Position numbers and translations under genes: made by a program
NCBI GenBank assembly: GCA_024636835.1
Contig: JAGXGH010000132.1
Location: 1-45,726, forward strand
Reading direction: 5' to 3'
DNA length: 45,726 nt
DNA from: Verrucomicrobiales bacterium
Lineage (GTDB): Bacteria; Verrucomicrobiota; Verrucomicrobiia; Verrucomicrobiales; SLCJ01
Notes under the pieces: generated by a model
What the model saw: the letters and a program-made list of their open reading frames with translations, nothing else
The model's database searches: none
Told to the model about the DNA's origin: nothing
Shown here: positions 1 through 8,586 of the stretch, in pieces
Numbering within the stretch: the stretch's first letter is position 1
Layout: each line of letters starts with the position of its first letter

Positions 1-35
1 GTAGCAGGTAGCAGGTAGCAGGTAGCAGGTAGCAA
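1..35. repeat. tandem 7-mer repeat
   Basis: The window opens with four copies of GTAGCAG followed by a variant GTAGCAA. The array may continue to the left of the window edge. It lies about 215 bases upstream of the first gene and no function is visible. Such short tandem arrays vary easily in copy number. Confidence 0.8.
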
Positions 36-170
36 GGGCATTTCAGCCCCAAAGGGTCGAACTACGCCAACCCTGGACAACGCTCTGGGTTCTCCCCCCA
101 ATCCAGGCCAAGCCAACACCGCCGACAACACCATATCCCCCACCCGCAGGCCGCTCCAAAAGCATCGGCC
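36..170. repeat. possible REP-like intergenic palindromic segment
   Basis: This non-coding stretch before the first gene contains two small palindromes: GGGC-atttca-GCCC at about 37-50, and AACCC...GGGTT at about 69-91. The pattern resembles extragenic palindromic elements, but no second copy is seen in the window, so the call is tentative. The rest of the stretch up to 249 holds nothing recognisable. Confidence 0.3.
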
Positions 171-249
171 CTTTATTATTATCCACCTAAAACATAACAC
201 ATAACACAGCCTCGCTACTCGCTACTTCCTGCTCTATACTGCCCAAAAC

Positions 250-1446
250 ATGGCCAGCCTCTTCATCAAAAACCGCTCACGTATCTTCCATGGCCACGAT
301 TGGGTCATGTCCTACGAAATCGATCACGCATCAGGCGATCCCCAGCCCGGCGATGTCATCAACCTCAAGGACCTGAAAAACCGCCAACTCGGATGCGGCA
401 TTTACAATCCGAACTCAATGATCATTGCTCGCCGCATCTCTCGCCGGAAGCAAAAGCTCGATCAGGATTTCTTCACCCGCCGCATACAGCGCGCCATCGA
501 CCATCGCAAAGCCAGCACCGTCGACGAACGCCTTTGCCGCCTCGTTTGGAGTGAGTCAGACGGCCTTCCCGGACTGATCATCGATCGCTACGGCGACCAT
601 TGTGTGGTGCAAACCACCACGCTGGCGATGGATCAGCGACTCGACCTCATCGTTACCGCGCTGCGCGATGCACTCTCGCCGGTGTCGATCATCGAACGTA
701 ACGACTCACCGATCCGCAACACCGAAGGCCTGGAACTCCGCACCGGAATGCTCCACGGCGGGGACCCTGGTGAAGTGACCATTCAAATCGGCGACCTCCA
801 ATTCGCCACCCACCTGACCGACGGTCAAAAAACCGGTTTCTACCTCGATCAGATTGACAGCTACCCAGCCGTCGCCAAGTTCGCCGCCGGCAAACGCGTG
901 CTCGACTGCTTTACCAATCAAGGTGGGTTCGCCCTCGCCTGCGCGAATGCCGGGGCCACCAGCGTCAAAGCAATCGATGTCTCAGAACCTGCCATTGAAC
1001 GAGCTACGGCCAACGCCGCCGCAAACGGTCTCGGAGATGTGATCACCTTCGAAGCGGTGAATGTGTTCGACTATCTGAAAGCCGCCACCAGCGCGACCGA
1101 CGACAATGGAACGCCTCTCGAACAATACGACCTTATCATCCTCGATCCACCCTCGTTCACCAAGAGCAAGAAAATGCTTCCCAACGCAATGCGTGGCTAC
1201 AAAGAGATCCACCTTCGCGCACTCAAGCTCTTGGCCCCCGGCGGCATCCTCGCCACCTACTCGTGCTCACACCACGTCACCTCACACGACTACCTCGACA
1301 TGATGCGCGGTGCCGCAGTCGATGCCAAACGCTCGCTCCGTCTGCTCGAAACCCACGGCCAACGCCCCGACCACCCCATCATCCTCGGCATCCCCGAAAC
1401 CGAATATCTCAAAGGTTACGTCTTCGAAATGATGCCGAGTTGGTAA
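250..1446 (+). CDS. rlmI: class I SAM-dependent rRNA (cytosine) methyltransferase, RlmI family
   Basis: The 398-residue protein matches the RlmI/YccW (COG1092) layout: an N-terminal PUA-like RNA-binding region (about 1-80), a central segment, and a Rossmann methyltransferase domain. The family signature DGQKTGFYLDQ lies at 191-201, the SAM-binding motif I VLDCFTNQGGF at 217-227, motif IV ILDPPSF at 307-313, and a Cys-containing YSCSHHV near 347-353. Length fits the family (about 396 in E. coli). RlmI makes m5C1962 in 23S rRNA; the same substrate here is inferred. The ATG at 250 begins the PUA domain directly. A lipoprotein gene follows 19 bases after the stop. Confidence 0.85.
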   Translation: MASLFIKNRSRIFHGHDWVMSYEIDHASGDPQPGDVINLKDLKNRQLGCGIYNPNSMIIARRISRRKQKLDQDFFTRRIQRAIDHRKASTVDERLCRLVWSESDGLPGLIIDRYGDHCVVQTTTLAMDQRLDLIVTALRDALSPVSIIERNDSPIRNTEGLELRTGMLHGGDPGEVTIQIGDLQFATHLTDGQKTGFYLDQIDSYPAVAKFAAGKRVLDCFTNQGGFALACANAGATSVKAIDVSEPAIERATANAAANGLGDVITFEAVNVFDYLKAATSATDDNGTPLEQYDLIILDPPSFTKSKKMLPNAMRGYKEIHLRALKLLAPGGILATYSCSHHVTSHDYLDMMRGAAVDAKRSLRLLETHGQRPDHPIILGIPETEYLKGYVFEMMPSW

Positions 1447-1465
1447 TGAGAACTCACAATCAAAA

Positions 1466-2176
1466 ATGAAAGCTATTCTTAGCAGTGTGCTGGTGTGTGT
1501 TGCCTTAACGTCGTGTTTCAATTACCGCAATACTTCCAATATTGGCGAACCAATCGCACAGCGAGTGGAGCTAAATTTAAGCACCTCACATGTTTCGCAA
1601 GGGCTGGTAGAATTTGCTCTGGAAATCAAAAACAATAGCAAAACCGAGCTTAACCTCGACAACACTATCGGTGACTGCCGGATGATTTTTACCGTTTCGA
1701 GCCGATTCGAAACCGCGCATCTCACCGGAAGACGTTTTCTTCACGCATCTGTTCATGGAGGATATCTCGGTAAAGCTTTTGATAAAGCTCTTACAGTTCC
1801 TCCTAATTCCTCGATTACTCTCTGTATCCAAATAACTGAAGAAAATCACACATCTGAAAATTCAACTGACCCATGGGCAGAAGTCAAACCCCGGGGCGAC
1901 GCAATGTTTGATCATGCCATACAATTTATAACAGATGATTACACCGCCTATTATGCGCTGGAATCGTGTATGAAAGACGGCGATGGCATCATCAATATCG
2001 CACTTCCGGTGTCCTGGAATGAATCAGACTCTGAGATCTACGCCATTGTGTTTCACACGCATGCACCGAAACTGAACAAGACCTTTGAAGGATTCCTGTC
2101 AAACGGAGATGTATACGATTCAGAGACCAAAGAATTTGAATCGACCAGTATCCAATTGCTTGCAACAAAGCCATAA
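1466..2176 (+). CDS. hypothetical lipoprotein
   Basis: The 236-residue protein starts with a short hydrophobic signal ending in a lipobox-like L-T-S-C with Cys17 as the probable lipidated residue, so it should be membrane-anchored on the periplasmic side. The mature part reads like a beta-rich extracytoplasmic domain (VEFALEIKNNSKTELNLDN suggests an Ig-like fold), but I do not recognise a family. It begins 19 bases after the methyltransferase stop and may be co-transcribed. A copy of the window's dispersed repeat lies downstream. Coding evidence is the intact frame plus the signal peptide. Confidence 0.6.
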   Translation: MKAILSSVLVCVALTSCFNYRNTSNIGEPIAQRVELNLSTSHVSQGLVEFALEIKNNSKTELNLDNTIGDCRMIFTVSSRFETAHLTGRRFLHASVHGGYLGKAFDKALTVPPNSSITLCIQITEENHTSENSTDPWAEVKPRGDAMFDHAIQFITDDYTAYYALESCMKDGDGIINIALPVSWNESDSEIYAIVFHTHAPKLNKTFEGFLSNGDVYDSETKEFESTSIQLLATKP

Positions 2177-2289
2177 GACTTGGCTCAATTGCATATATTT
2201 TTTCCAAGTTACACGGCTCTAGTCATCTCACATTTTAGCGCCTTTTATGCCTTTTTGCGGCAATCACCTGATTCTGCACGCGAACATCC

Positions 2290-2374
2290 TCAATGATTAT
2301 TCGCCGCGCACAAGAACCTCACGACCAATCATGTCCATATACACTCGCGTCACCTCCATACCAAGATTTGGTAT
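2290..2374 (+). repeat. dispersed intergenic repeat, copy 1
   Basis: A copy of a repeat found five times in the window. It shares the CGCCGCGCACAAG core (from about 2302), a CTCACGA-CAATCA block and a CGCGTCA block, and ends in the perfect palindrome ATACCAAGATTTGGTAT at 2358-2374 (7-bp arms, 3-bp centre). Its left part is more diverged than in copies 4 and 5. It sits in the 339-base gap between two plus-strand genes; the rest of that gap (2177-2289 and 2375-2515) shows nothing recognisable. Confidence 0.8.
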
Positions 2375-2515
2375 CACTGCACTTTCTTCACATACATCGC
2401 CTTGAGGCTAACAAGCGATCCAAGACACCCACGTCTTGCATCGCATATTCGTGAGATATTACTCACCACCCTGTAGTTTCCGAGAGGATTCTGCTGATCT
2501 TGATCCAACAACACG

Positions 2516-3025
2516 ATGCTTCGACTACGAATGATTTCCTTATGTGCCCTTGTCGTTCTGATAACCGCTTGCACAACTAATCACCAGAAACACCATTCCA
2601 GTATTGGTCGAGGGTCGTCATTTACCAGCTTTAGCCTCCAATCCAGCTCAGGGAAAACGTTCGCTCTCTCCTCAGATGAATTGCGAGAGCTCGAAAAGAT
2701 TTGGCCTCTGTCAGCTATTACAGGAAGCACAGAGATAACTAACAATCTCTACAAAGCTCCACTAGCTAAGTTAGCTTACTCTTTTGAATTGAGCGACGGA
2801 TACGCTTTATCCTCCGACGCTTACTTAGGAACGGTTTCTGGTAGTAACTACCTTAGTCTCGTGCTTCCTGCCGACGGAGGAGGATTTACCGCAGATACCT
2901 ATAGTAAGCTCGTGCTGTTAGAATCCATCTTATCTCCACAACGCCGATCGGATTTAATGACTAAGTTCTCCCCCTCAGCCGAGCTATCAGAGTCTTTACA
3001 GCATAGAGAAATCGAGACGAACTAA
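2516..3025 (+). CDS. hypothetical lipoprotein
   Basis: The 169-residue protein has a classical lipoprotein signal: basic start MLRLR, hydrophobic core, and lipobox L-I-T-A-C with Cys19. The remaining sequence is polar, with no family I recognise. Its stop overlaps the start of the next gene in TAATG, showing translational coupling to a glycerophosphodiester phosphodiesterase, so the two probably form one transcript. The flanking repeat upstream suggests the transcription unit starts here. Confidence 0.6.
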   Translation: MLRLRMISLCALVVLITACTTNHQKHHSSIGRGSSFTSFSLQSSSGKTFALSSDELRELEKIWPLSAITGSTEITNNLYKAPLAKLAYSFELSDGYALSSDAYLGTVSGSNYLSLVLPADGGGFTADTYSKLVLLESILSPQRRSDLMTKFSPSAELSESLQHREIETN

Positions 3026-3948
3026 TGCGACTCAACAGCATCATCTGGCGGAGGCTTCGCAGGTTATCCCTTCTTGGAGGCTTACTCGCCGTATTCTGCT
3101 TAGCATACGCATCGAATCATTTCCTCTATTTATCTCATCAGAGCTTCCCTGTCCTCTCAAGACTCCAGTGGAATCACCCATCCAGTTCCGTGCATCGTGG
3201 AACCAAACCCATCATTATTGGACATCGAGGATCGGGACTTCGGTCGACGGATCCGGATGCGGCTGAAGAAAATCGACTGATTGGCAACACGAGAAGATCT
3301 ATACAGGCGGCCATCGACGCAAAAGTCGATTGGATTGAGATCGATATCCGAGCCTCTAAAGATGGAGCATTGCTTGTGTTCCACGATGCAGAAATTGATG
3401 AGAAAACCACCCACAGCGGAAGGGTGTCAAACATGACGCTGGATGCCTTGAAGGCCGCGGATCTCTTGGTCGACCCTACCGAGAAAATTCTGACCTTGAA
3501 AGAGGTCTTCGACGAATTCCATTCGGATGAACGATATTGGGTGCTCGATGTCAAAGTGGAGGAAATTCATGATAAAGTGCTCGCCCTGATAGAATCGTCA
3601 AAGATTCCAAAAAATCAGATCATCATCTTCGGAAATCACGACGTGCTAGAAAACTTCAAAGGCAAGGGTTATCGTCTCGGCTATACCGCGCTATTCACCA
3701 AGCATCGCAGTATGATACTTTCTTCGACTGACGTGATCAAACGCTGCAAAGACAACTCCTACGATCTTCTTGTGGTCCCGCTCCTCCTTGTCACCCAAAA
3801 ACTTGTCGCAAGCGCCCAAGAAAACGGAATTGAGGTCTGGAGTTACGGTTCGGATGACTCACTAGATCTGAAGTATTGCACTGAATGCGGAGTGACCGGA
3901 TTGATCGTTGATCAGCCCAATGCCGCAATGTTAAACTTCGGCGAGTGA
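3025..3948 (+). CDS. glycerophosphodiester phosphodiesterase family protein
   Basis: The 307-residue protein has an N-terminal membrane anchor or uncleaved signal (about 13-35), then a GDPD TIM-barrel domain. The hallmark HRG lies at 67-69 (GHRGSG), the metal-binding E-x-D at 105-107 (WIEIDIRASKDG), and the catalytic second His at 120 (LLVFHDAEID). The family hydrolyses glycerophosphodiesters to glycerol-3-phosphate and an alcohol, so a role in recycling lipid head groups at the outer face of the membrane is inferred. The start overlaps the stop of the lipoprotein gene by one base, indicating translational coupling. Confidence 0.85.
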   Translation: MRLNSIIWRRLRRLSLLGGLLAVFCLAYASNHFLYLSHQSFPVLSRLQWNHPSSSVHRGTKPIIIGHRGSGLRSTDPDAAEENRLIGNTRRSIQAAIDAKVDWIEIDIRASKDGALLVFHDAEIDEKTTHSGRVSNMTLDALKAADLLVDPTEKILTLKEVFDEFHSDERYWVLDVKVEEIHDKVLALIESSKIPKNQIIIFGNHDVLENFKGKGYRLGYTALFTKHRSMILSSTDVIKRCKDNSYDLLVVPLLLVTQKLVASAQENGIEVWSYGSDDSLDLKYCTECGVTGLIVDQPNAAMLNFGE

Positions 3949-4051
3949 AATGGCATCGTTGCACGCCTTGGAGAACACCATCATGAAGCTACACAAAGCC
4001 CCGTCAGACGATGAATAAATCCGCACAAGAATTCAGAAGACTATCTTTTTG

Positions 4052-4264
4052 ATGCTACCGGCTATGCAGGCGATTGGGGAATTGTTATTAGAGTTGCTGG
4101 TGAGAACCGTTCTGTGGTTGCTTCTCCTACCTATTTCTATGCTCCTCGCTACCCCAATCGTGTTGATAGGCGCATTCTTTACCGGCCGCCCCTATGCCGA
4201 ATCGGTTAAAGATGGATATCACAGTGTGTATCTTTTTTGGGACAGAGTTCTCTCATGGCTTTGA
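4052..4264 (+). CDS. small membrane protein of unknown function
   Basis: This 70-residue reading frame is strongly hydrophobic in its first 45 residues (LLLELLVRTVLWLLLLPIS and the following LLATPIVLIGAFF), giving one long or two short membrane segments, then a polar tail ending in YLFWDRVLSWL. A TTG lies one codon upstream of the chosen ATG, and another ATG lies four codons in. I recognise no family. The hydrophobic pattern and a sensible tail argue for a real gene, but there is no independent support. Confidence 0.45.
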   Translation: MLPAMQAIGELLLELLVRTVLWLLLLPISMLLATPIVLIGAFFTGRPYAESVKDGYHSVYLFWDRVLSWL

Positions 4265-4320
4265 AGACGGCCGATACATCATTGCATTCTCCCCACCAGA
4301 AGCTTTAACTACCAACACCC

Positions 4321-5373
4321 ATGCAATCCAACCCACTCCGCAACACCGTCATCGGCAGCTATCCATTTCCCGGCTGGCTCGAATTCACCTCGCAGAATCT
4401 CGATCGCTTTGGCGTAAATGATATCGCTGAAGCTCAGGACGACGCCGTCGTCACCGCGCTCCACGACCAACTGGCAGCCGGCCTCGATGTCGTCACCGAC
4501 GGCGAGCAAACCCGTCTCGACTTCAACCTTTCTTTCTACGGCTACATCAAAGGCATCGAACTCGAATCCGCCTCTCCTCGCCTGTTCGGACCACCAGCTC
4601 ACGACCAGCGCGGAAAACACGCGGTTACCGGCGATCTCCACGCCCCCAATGGCCTCGGTGTTGTTGAAGAATACGAGCGACTGGTCAAAATCTACAAAGC
4701 CACAGGACATGATAAGGAAGTGACACTCAAGGCCAGCGTCCCGGGTCCTTACACGATGACTGGCCGCCTGCTGCCCAACGCGCAATACCCCGACCGCTGG
4801 GCGCTCACCGAAGCCTTGTTGCCCATCGTTCGCAAAGAGCTCGAAGACCTCGTTGCCGCCGGTTGCACCGAGATCAGCGTCGATGAACCATCGATGAGCT
4901 GTTACGCCTACAAAGAGGACACCGCACGCTTCGTCGACATCTATAACCGCACGGTTGAGTCTATCGTTGGCAAAGCGCGCGTCTGCACCCACCTCTGCTT
5001 CGGTAACTTCAAAGCCCGCGCAGTCGGCCTGCGTCACATTGCTCCGATGTTCCCCGCATTTCTCGACTTCAAGTGCGACGAAATGCACGTCGAAATGGCT
5101 AGTCGTGAGTTTGCCGAACTGGAACTGATCTCGGAAATCGCCAAACGCACCGACGTCGCCGTCGGCATCGTCGACGTGAAGAGCTACTATATTGAAACCC
5201 CGGAGGACATCGCAGCCCGCGTCAAGCGCTGCCTCGAATTCGCACCTGCCGAAAAACTCGTTTTCGCACCCGATTGCGGACTCAGCCAGACCGCTCGCTG
5301 GGCCGCGAAACGCAAACTCGTCAACATGGTCGCCGGTGTGAACCTGGTGAAAAAGGAACTCGGAATCCAGTAG
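4321..5373 (+). CDS. MetE C-terminal-domain (cobalamin-independent methionine synthase-like) protein
   Basis: The 350-residue protein corresponds to only the catalytic half of MetE (COG0620), not the 750-residue two-domain enzyme. The expected zinc ligands are present: His214 and Cys216 in THLCFGNF, Glu238 in HVEMAS, and Cys309 in APDCGLSQT. The substrate-binding DEPS motif lies at 178-181. The domain transfers a methyl group to a thiol such as homocysteine, but stand-alone forms can use other methyl donors, so the substrate is open. An UlaG-like metallo-hydrolase gene starts 4 bases downstream and is almost certainly co-transcribed. Confidence 0.8.
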   Translation: MQSNPLRNTVIGSYPFPGWLEFTSQNLDRFGVNDIAEAQDDAVVTALHDQLAAGLDVVTDGEQTRLDFNLSFYGYIKGIELESASPRLFGPPAHDQRGKHAVTGDLHAPNGLGVVEEYERLVKIYKATGHDKEVTLKASVPGPYTMTGRLLPNAQYPDRWALTEALLPIVRKELEDLVAAGCTEISVDEPSMSCYAYKEDTARFVDIYNRTVESIVGKARVCTHLCFGNFKARAVGLRHIAPMFPAFLDFKCDEMHVEMASREFAELELISEIAKRTDVAVGIVDVKSYYIETPEDIAARVKRCLEFAPAEKLVFAPDCGLSQTARWAAKRKLVNMVAGVNLVKKELGIQ

Positions 5374-5377
5374 ATCG

Positions 5378-6223
5378 ATGAAGCAGGCCTTTCAAAAAGA
5401 CGACGCCCTGCTCGCCGACATCGCGCAAACGCGGGATGCCGGCGGGTCGAAAATCTGGTGGCTCGGACAGAGCGGGTTTCTGGTGGTCACACCAAAGGCC
5501 ACCGTGTTGTTCGATCCTTACCTCTCGAACTCCCTGACCACTAAATACGCAGAGACGGATAAACCGCATGTGCGCGTGACCGAGCAGGTCGTAGACCCGG
5601 CTAAACTGACCGGCATCGACCTCATCACCACATCCCACAACCACACCGACCACCTCGACGCCGAGACGCTCATCCCGCTTCTCGACGCCAATCCACAGGC
5701 CAAATTAATCGGCCCCCGCGCCAACCGCGCGTTCATCCTCGAGCGTCTTGGCGGGGATCTCTCCGACCGACTCATCGATATCAATGCCGGCGAGTCGCTC
5801 GAGATTGCCCGAGTCACCATCCACGGCATCACCGCCGCCCACAACACCGTCGACCGCGATGACGCAGGCAACTGCAAGTTCATAGGTTTCGTTGCGCAGA
5901 TCGGCCACTTTACTTGTTATCACAGCGGCGACACCTTGCTGCACGACGGCCTCGCCGAATCGCTCCAGGACTTTACCCCCGACGTCGCCTTCCTGCCGAT
6001 AAACGGCAACAAACCCGAGCGCCGTGTTGCCGGAAACCTCAACCCATGCGAAGCCGCCGAGCTTGGCCGTGAAATCAATGCGGGGATGGTGATTCCCCAC
6101 CACTTCGATATGTTCGAATTCAATACCGCTGACCCAGCTGAGTTTGAAGAGGAGTGCCATAAGGTCAATCAACCGTATCGCAGCTTGGCCAATGGAGAAG
6201 GAATTGAGATCATCAGCCCATGA
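5378..6223 (+). CDS. MBL-fold metallo-hydrolase, UlaG-like
   Basis: The 281-residue protein has the metallo-beta-lactamase metal-binding motif HNHTDH at 87-92, an upstream DPYLS segment, a HSGDT segment near 185, and a late HHFDMFEFN. The start WWLGQSGFLV is typical of UlaG-like hydrolases (COG2220), which include L-ascorbate-6-phosphate lactonase. The substrate here cannot be read from the sequence. Only 4 bases separate it from the MetE-like gene, so the pair is probably translated together and may act on the same small molecule. Confidence 0.8.
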   Translation: MKQAFQKDDALLADIAQTRDAGGSKIWWLGQSGFLVVTPKATVLFDPYLSNSLTTKYAETDKPHVRVTEQVVDPAKLTGIDLITTSHNHTDHLDAETLIPLLDANPQAKLIGPRANRAFILERLGGDLSDRLIDINAGESLEIARVTIHGITAAHNTVDRDDAGNCKFIGFVAQIGHFTCYHSGDTLLHDGLAESLQDFTPDVAFLPINGNKPERRVAGNLNPCEAAELGREINAGMVIPHHFDMFEFNTADPAEFEEECHKVNQPYRSLANGEGIEIISP

Positions 6224-6253
6224 CGCCAATGTGGTTCCGGGACATCGCATAGA

Positions 6254-6432
6254 ACATGCCCCCCTCACGCTCATCATCATTGCTTCCTGGCTGGCGGGGC
6301 TGGCAAGTTTTTTTGGGTGGGTGGATTGCCTATTCCATCAAGGGCAAAGAAACGGTAGCGAAGCGTGAAATCCATCACGGCATCATAGCTTTTGGCTGCA
6401 TTATCCCCTCGACCCCAATCGTAGAACTGTGA
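6254..6432 (+). pseudogene. frameshifted remnant of a small membrane protein (ZIP-transporter-like)
   Basis: One frame reads LTLIIIASWLAGLASFFG up to a run of seven T (6308-6314). Removing one T joins it to a second open frame reading GGWIAYSIKGKETVAKRE then IHHGIIAFG, which stops at 6430-6432. The joined peptide of about 55 residues looks like the start of a ZIP-family metal transporter (W-LAGLA-F-GG, then E...KREI.HG..AFG), cut off soon after. This suggests a decayed gene with both a frameshift and a 3' truncation. A sequencing error in the homopolymer could explain the shift but not the truncation. The ZIP identity is from recall of the pattern only. Confidence 0.4.
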
Positions 6433-6442
6433 GAATCCTCGT

Positions 6443-7828
6443 ATGAGTAAGATCAATCATCCCTCAAAAATACTGCTTCTATCCATAGTATTATTCCATG
6501 GCCTAGCGATCCAGATATCTTTTGCCAAAAGCCCAGAGAAACCGCTGCTGAAAGACTTCATCGGCATCAATGGTCACTTCCAGTTCAAACCGGAACTCTA
6601 CAAGCAGACCTGTCGCTTGGTGAGAAATTATCACAATATCAACTGGGATGTAAAAAATCCCGGCGCCCCAATCACCTTTCCTCGCTGCGTCAACAAGGTC
6701 GACTGGGACAAGCATGTTTATGGCAAGTGGGTGGATCAAGGATTCGAAGTGGATCTTTGCGCGCAGTTCGGGTCTTTCGGAGAGAGCAACAAGGACTACC
6801 TCAAACTCTGGGACGGGCAGGAAAAATGGATCCATGAATACGGCTACGAAATGGCCAAATACTTTGGCCCGTCAGGAACACGAAAACTGGTCACCTCCAT
6901 TGAGATCGGCAACGAACCTGGCAATGATTTCGACGATGCACTTTACCAAAAACTCTTCATTCAGATGGCCAGTGGCATTCGCAAGGCGGATCCCAAAATG
7001 AAAATCGTCACCGCTACCGCCCGATCCGGAGAAGCGGACAAGTATTCCAAGTCGCTCGAGGAAACCTTCTCATCGCCCGAGATCCGCTCGCTCTACGATA
7101 TCATCAACGTTCACGTCTATGCCACAAAACCAAAGAAAAAAGGCCAGAGCCCCTGGGACCGTAGTTATCCTGAGGATCCTGCCATCGACTACCTAAAAGT
7201 CGTGGATGTAGCGATTGCGTTTCGCGATCAGAAAACGCCTGATAAAGAAGTCTGGATCACCGAATTCGGCTACGATTCCTGCACACCAGAAGCGATGAAA
7301 AAGCGCGAAGGTTGGGCCAAGAAACTCAACTGGACCGGGGTCACCGACGAACAGCAAGCACAGTATCTCGTCCGCTCCCTGTTCTGCTTCGGCGAGCGAG
7401 ACATTGAGCGCGCCTATATTTATTTCTTCAACGACTCCGACGGAGCCTCAGTTCATGCATCGTCCGGACTGACGCGAAATTTCGAACCCAAGCCTTCTTT
7501 CTGGGCTGTAAAACACCTTTACGAAACGCTCGGCGACTACCGGATGAACCGCGTCGTTCACAAAGAAACAGGCAAGCTCTACGCCTACGAATTCATCCAC
7601 GCGAGCAACAAGCAACTCATCGCATGGGTGGTGTGGTCACCGACAGGAAGTAACCGCGAACAGCGCGTCACACTGGACAGCCTACCTGGCCGCATTATAA
7701 AAGCCGTGCAAATGCCTCTTCAAAATGGCGACGCCGTTCAAGCCGACTACCAAAGCTCCGACGCGACATCTCTAACTCTAACGGTCACTGAAAGCCCTAT
7801 TTATTTAATGTTCGAAAAGCGCCAATAG
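6443..7828 (+). CDS. secreted clan GH-A-like glycoside hydrolase
   Basis: The 461-residue protein has an N-terminal signal peptide (about 1-29, ending near SFAK), then a TIM-barrel glycosidase. The acid/base motif GNEPG (Glu158) and the probable nucleophile in WITEFGYD (Glu274) are at the spacing expected for retaining clan GH-A enzymes. The C-terminal 90 residues look like a small beta domain. The exact GH family cannot be fixed by eye; GH39-like or a glycosyl hydrolase catalytic core family are candidates. It is the first gene of a plus-strand run with an acetylesterase and a PL6 lyase, so a role in degrading a complex acidic polysaccharide outside the cytoplasm is inferred. Confidence 0.75.
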   Translation: MSKINHPSKILLLSIVLFHGLAIQISFAKSPEKPLLKDFIGINGHFQFKPELYKQTCRLVRNYHNINWDVKNPGAPITFPRCVNKVDWDKHVYGKWVDQGFEVDLCAQFGSFGESNKDYLKLWDGQEKWIHEYGYEMAKYFGPSGTRKLVTSIEIGNEPGNDFDDALYQKLFIQMASGIRKADPKMKIVTATARSGEADKYSKSLEETFSSPEIRSLYDIINVHVYATKPKKKGQSPWDRSYPEDPAIDYLKVVDVAIAFRDQKTPDKEVWITEFGYDSCTPEAMKKREGWAKKLNWTGVTDEQQAQYLVRSLFCFGERDIERAYIYFFNDSDGASVHASSGLTRNFEPKPSFWAVKHLYETLGDYRMNRVVHKETGKLYAYEFIHASNKQLIAWVVWSPTGSNREQRVTLDSLPGRIIKAVQMPLQNGDAVQADYQSSDATSLTLTVTESPIYLMFEKRQ

Positions 7829-7864
7829 AAGATTTTTTTATAAACGAAGTTCAAACTCCCTCTC

Positions 7865-8548
7865 ATGAAATCCATCATCCGAATCGTCCTTTTGTCCTTA
7901 GGCCTCACCACCCTATGCACTGCTGAGGATACGAAGAAAACCTACATCATCGGATTGATTGGCGACTCCACGGTTGCTAGCACCTATGGCTGGGGTCCTG
8001 CCTTTGCGGAGCAATTCAACGACCAAGCGAAGGTGCTCAACTATGCAAAGAATGGAGCCACTCTGGATTCGCTATCCAAGAAACTGGATGAGCTCATCAA
8101 ACTAAAGCCCGACTTCGTGCTGATTCAATTTGGGCACAACGACATGAAGCGCTACGACGCCAATGCCTACAGCCGCAAACTCAAAGATTACGTCGCGAGG
8201 GTGAAAAAGAGCGGAGCGAAGCCGATCGTCTTGAGCTCGGTCACGCGACGCGTCTTTGATCATAACGGCAAGATCTCACCTCAAATTTTTCATAATGACA
8301 GAACACTACCCGCTTTCGCCAAAGCAGCCAGAGCTGTCGCCATTGATGCCGTCGTGCCGTTCATCGATTTGAATTCGATCAGTATCGAACACCACAACGC
8401 GATCGGCCCTGAAGCTAGCGCCGCCTACAACTTCGATAAAGATGACAGAACCCACTTCAGCCCAAAAGGAGCTAAGGCTATTGCGGACATCATTCTCATG
8501 GAACTCAAAACGGCCGTGCCAGAGTTAGCTCCATGCCTCAAGCGATGA
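7865..8548 (+). CDS. secreted SGNH/GDSL hydrolase, rhamnogalacturonan acetylesterase-like
   Basis: The 227-residue protein has a signal peptide (1-20, LCTA-ED) and the four SGNH blocks: GDST with Ser35, the Gly of KNGAT near 64, GHND with Asn92, and DRTHFS with Asp194 and His197. The pattern matches CE12-type rhamnogalacturonan acetylesterases, which remove O-acetyl groups from pectic or related polysaccharides. It lies 36 bases after the glycosidase, and the next gene overlaps its end, so the three are probably one operon. The precise substrate is unknown. Confidence 0.8.
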   Translation: MKSIIRIVLLSLGLTTLCTAEDTKKTYIIGLIGDSTVASTYGWGPAFAEQFNDQAKVLNYAKNGATLDSLSKKLDELIKLKPDFVLIQFGHNDMKRYDANAYSRKLKDYVARVKKSGAKPIVLSSVTRRVFDHNGKISPQIFHNDRTLPAFAKAARAVAIDAVVPFIDLNSISIEHHNAIGPEASAAYNFDKDDRTHFSPKGAKAIADIILMELKTAVPELAPCLKR

Positions 8549-8586
8549 AGAAGACCATTCCTCACCTGCAACAGACAGCACAACTC

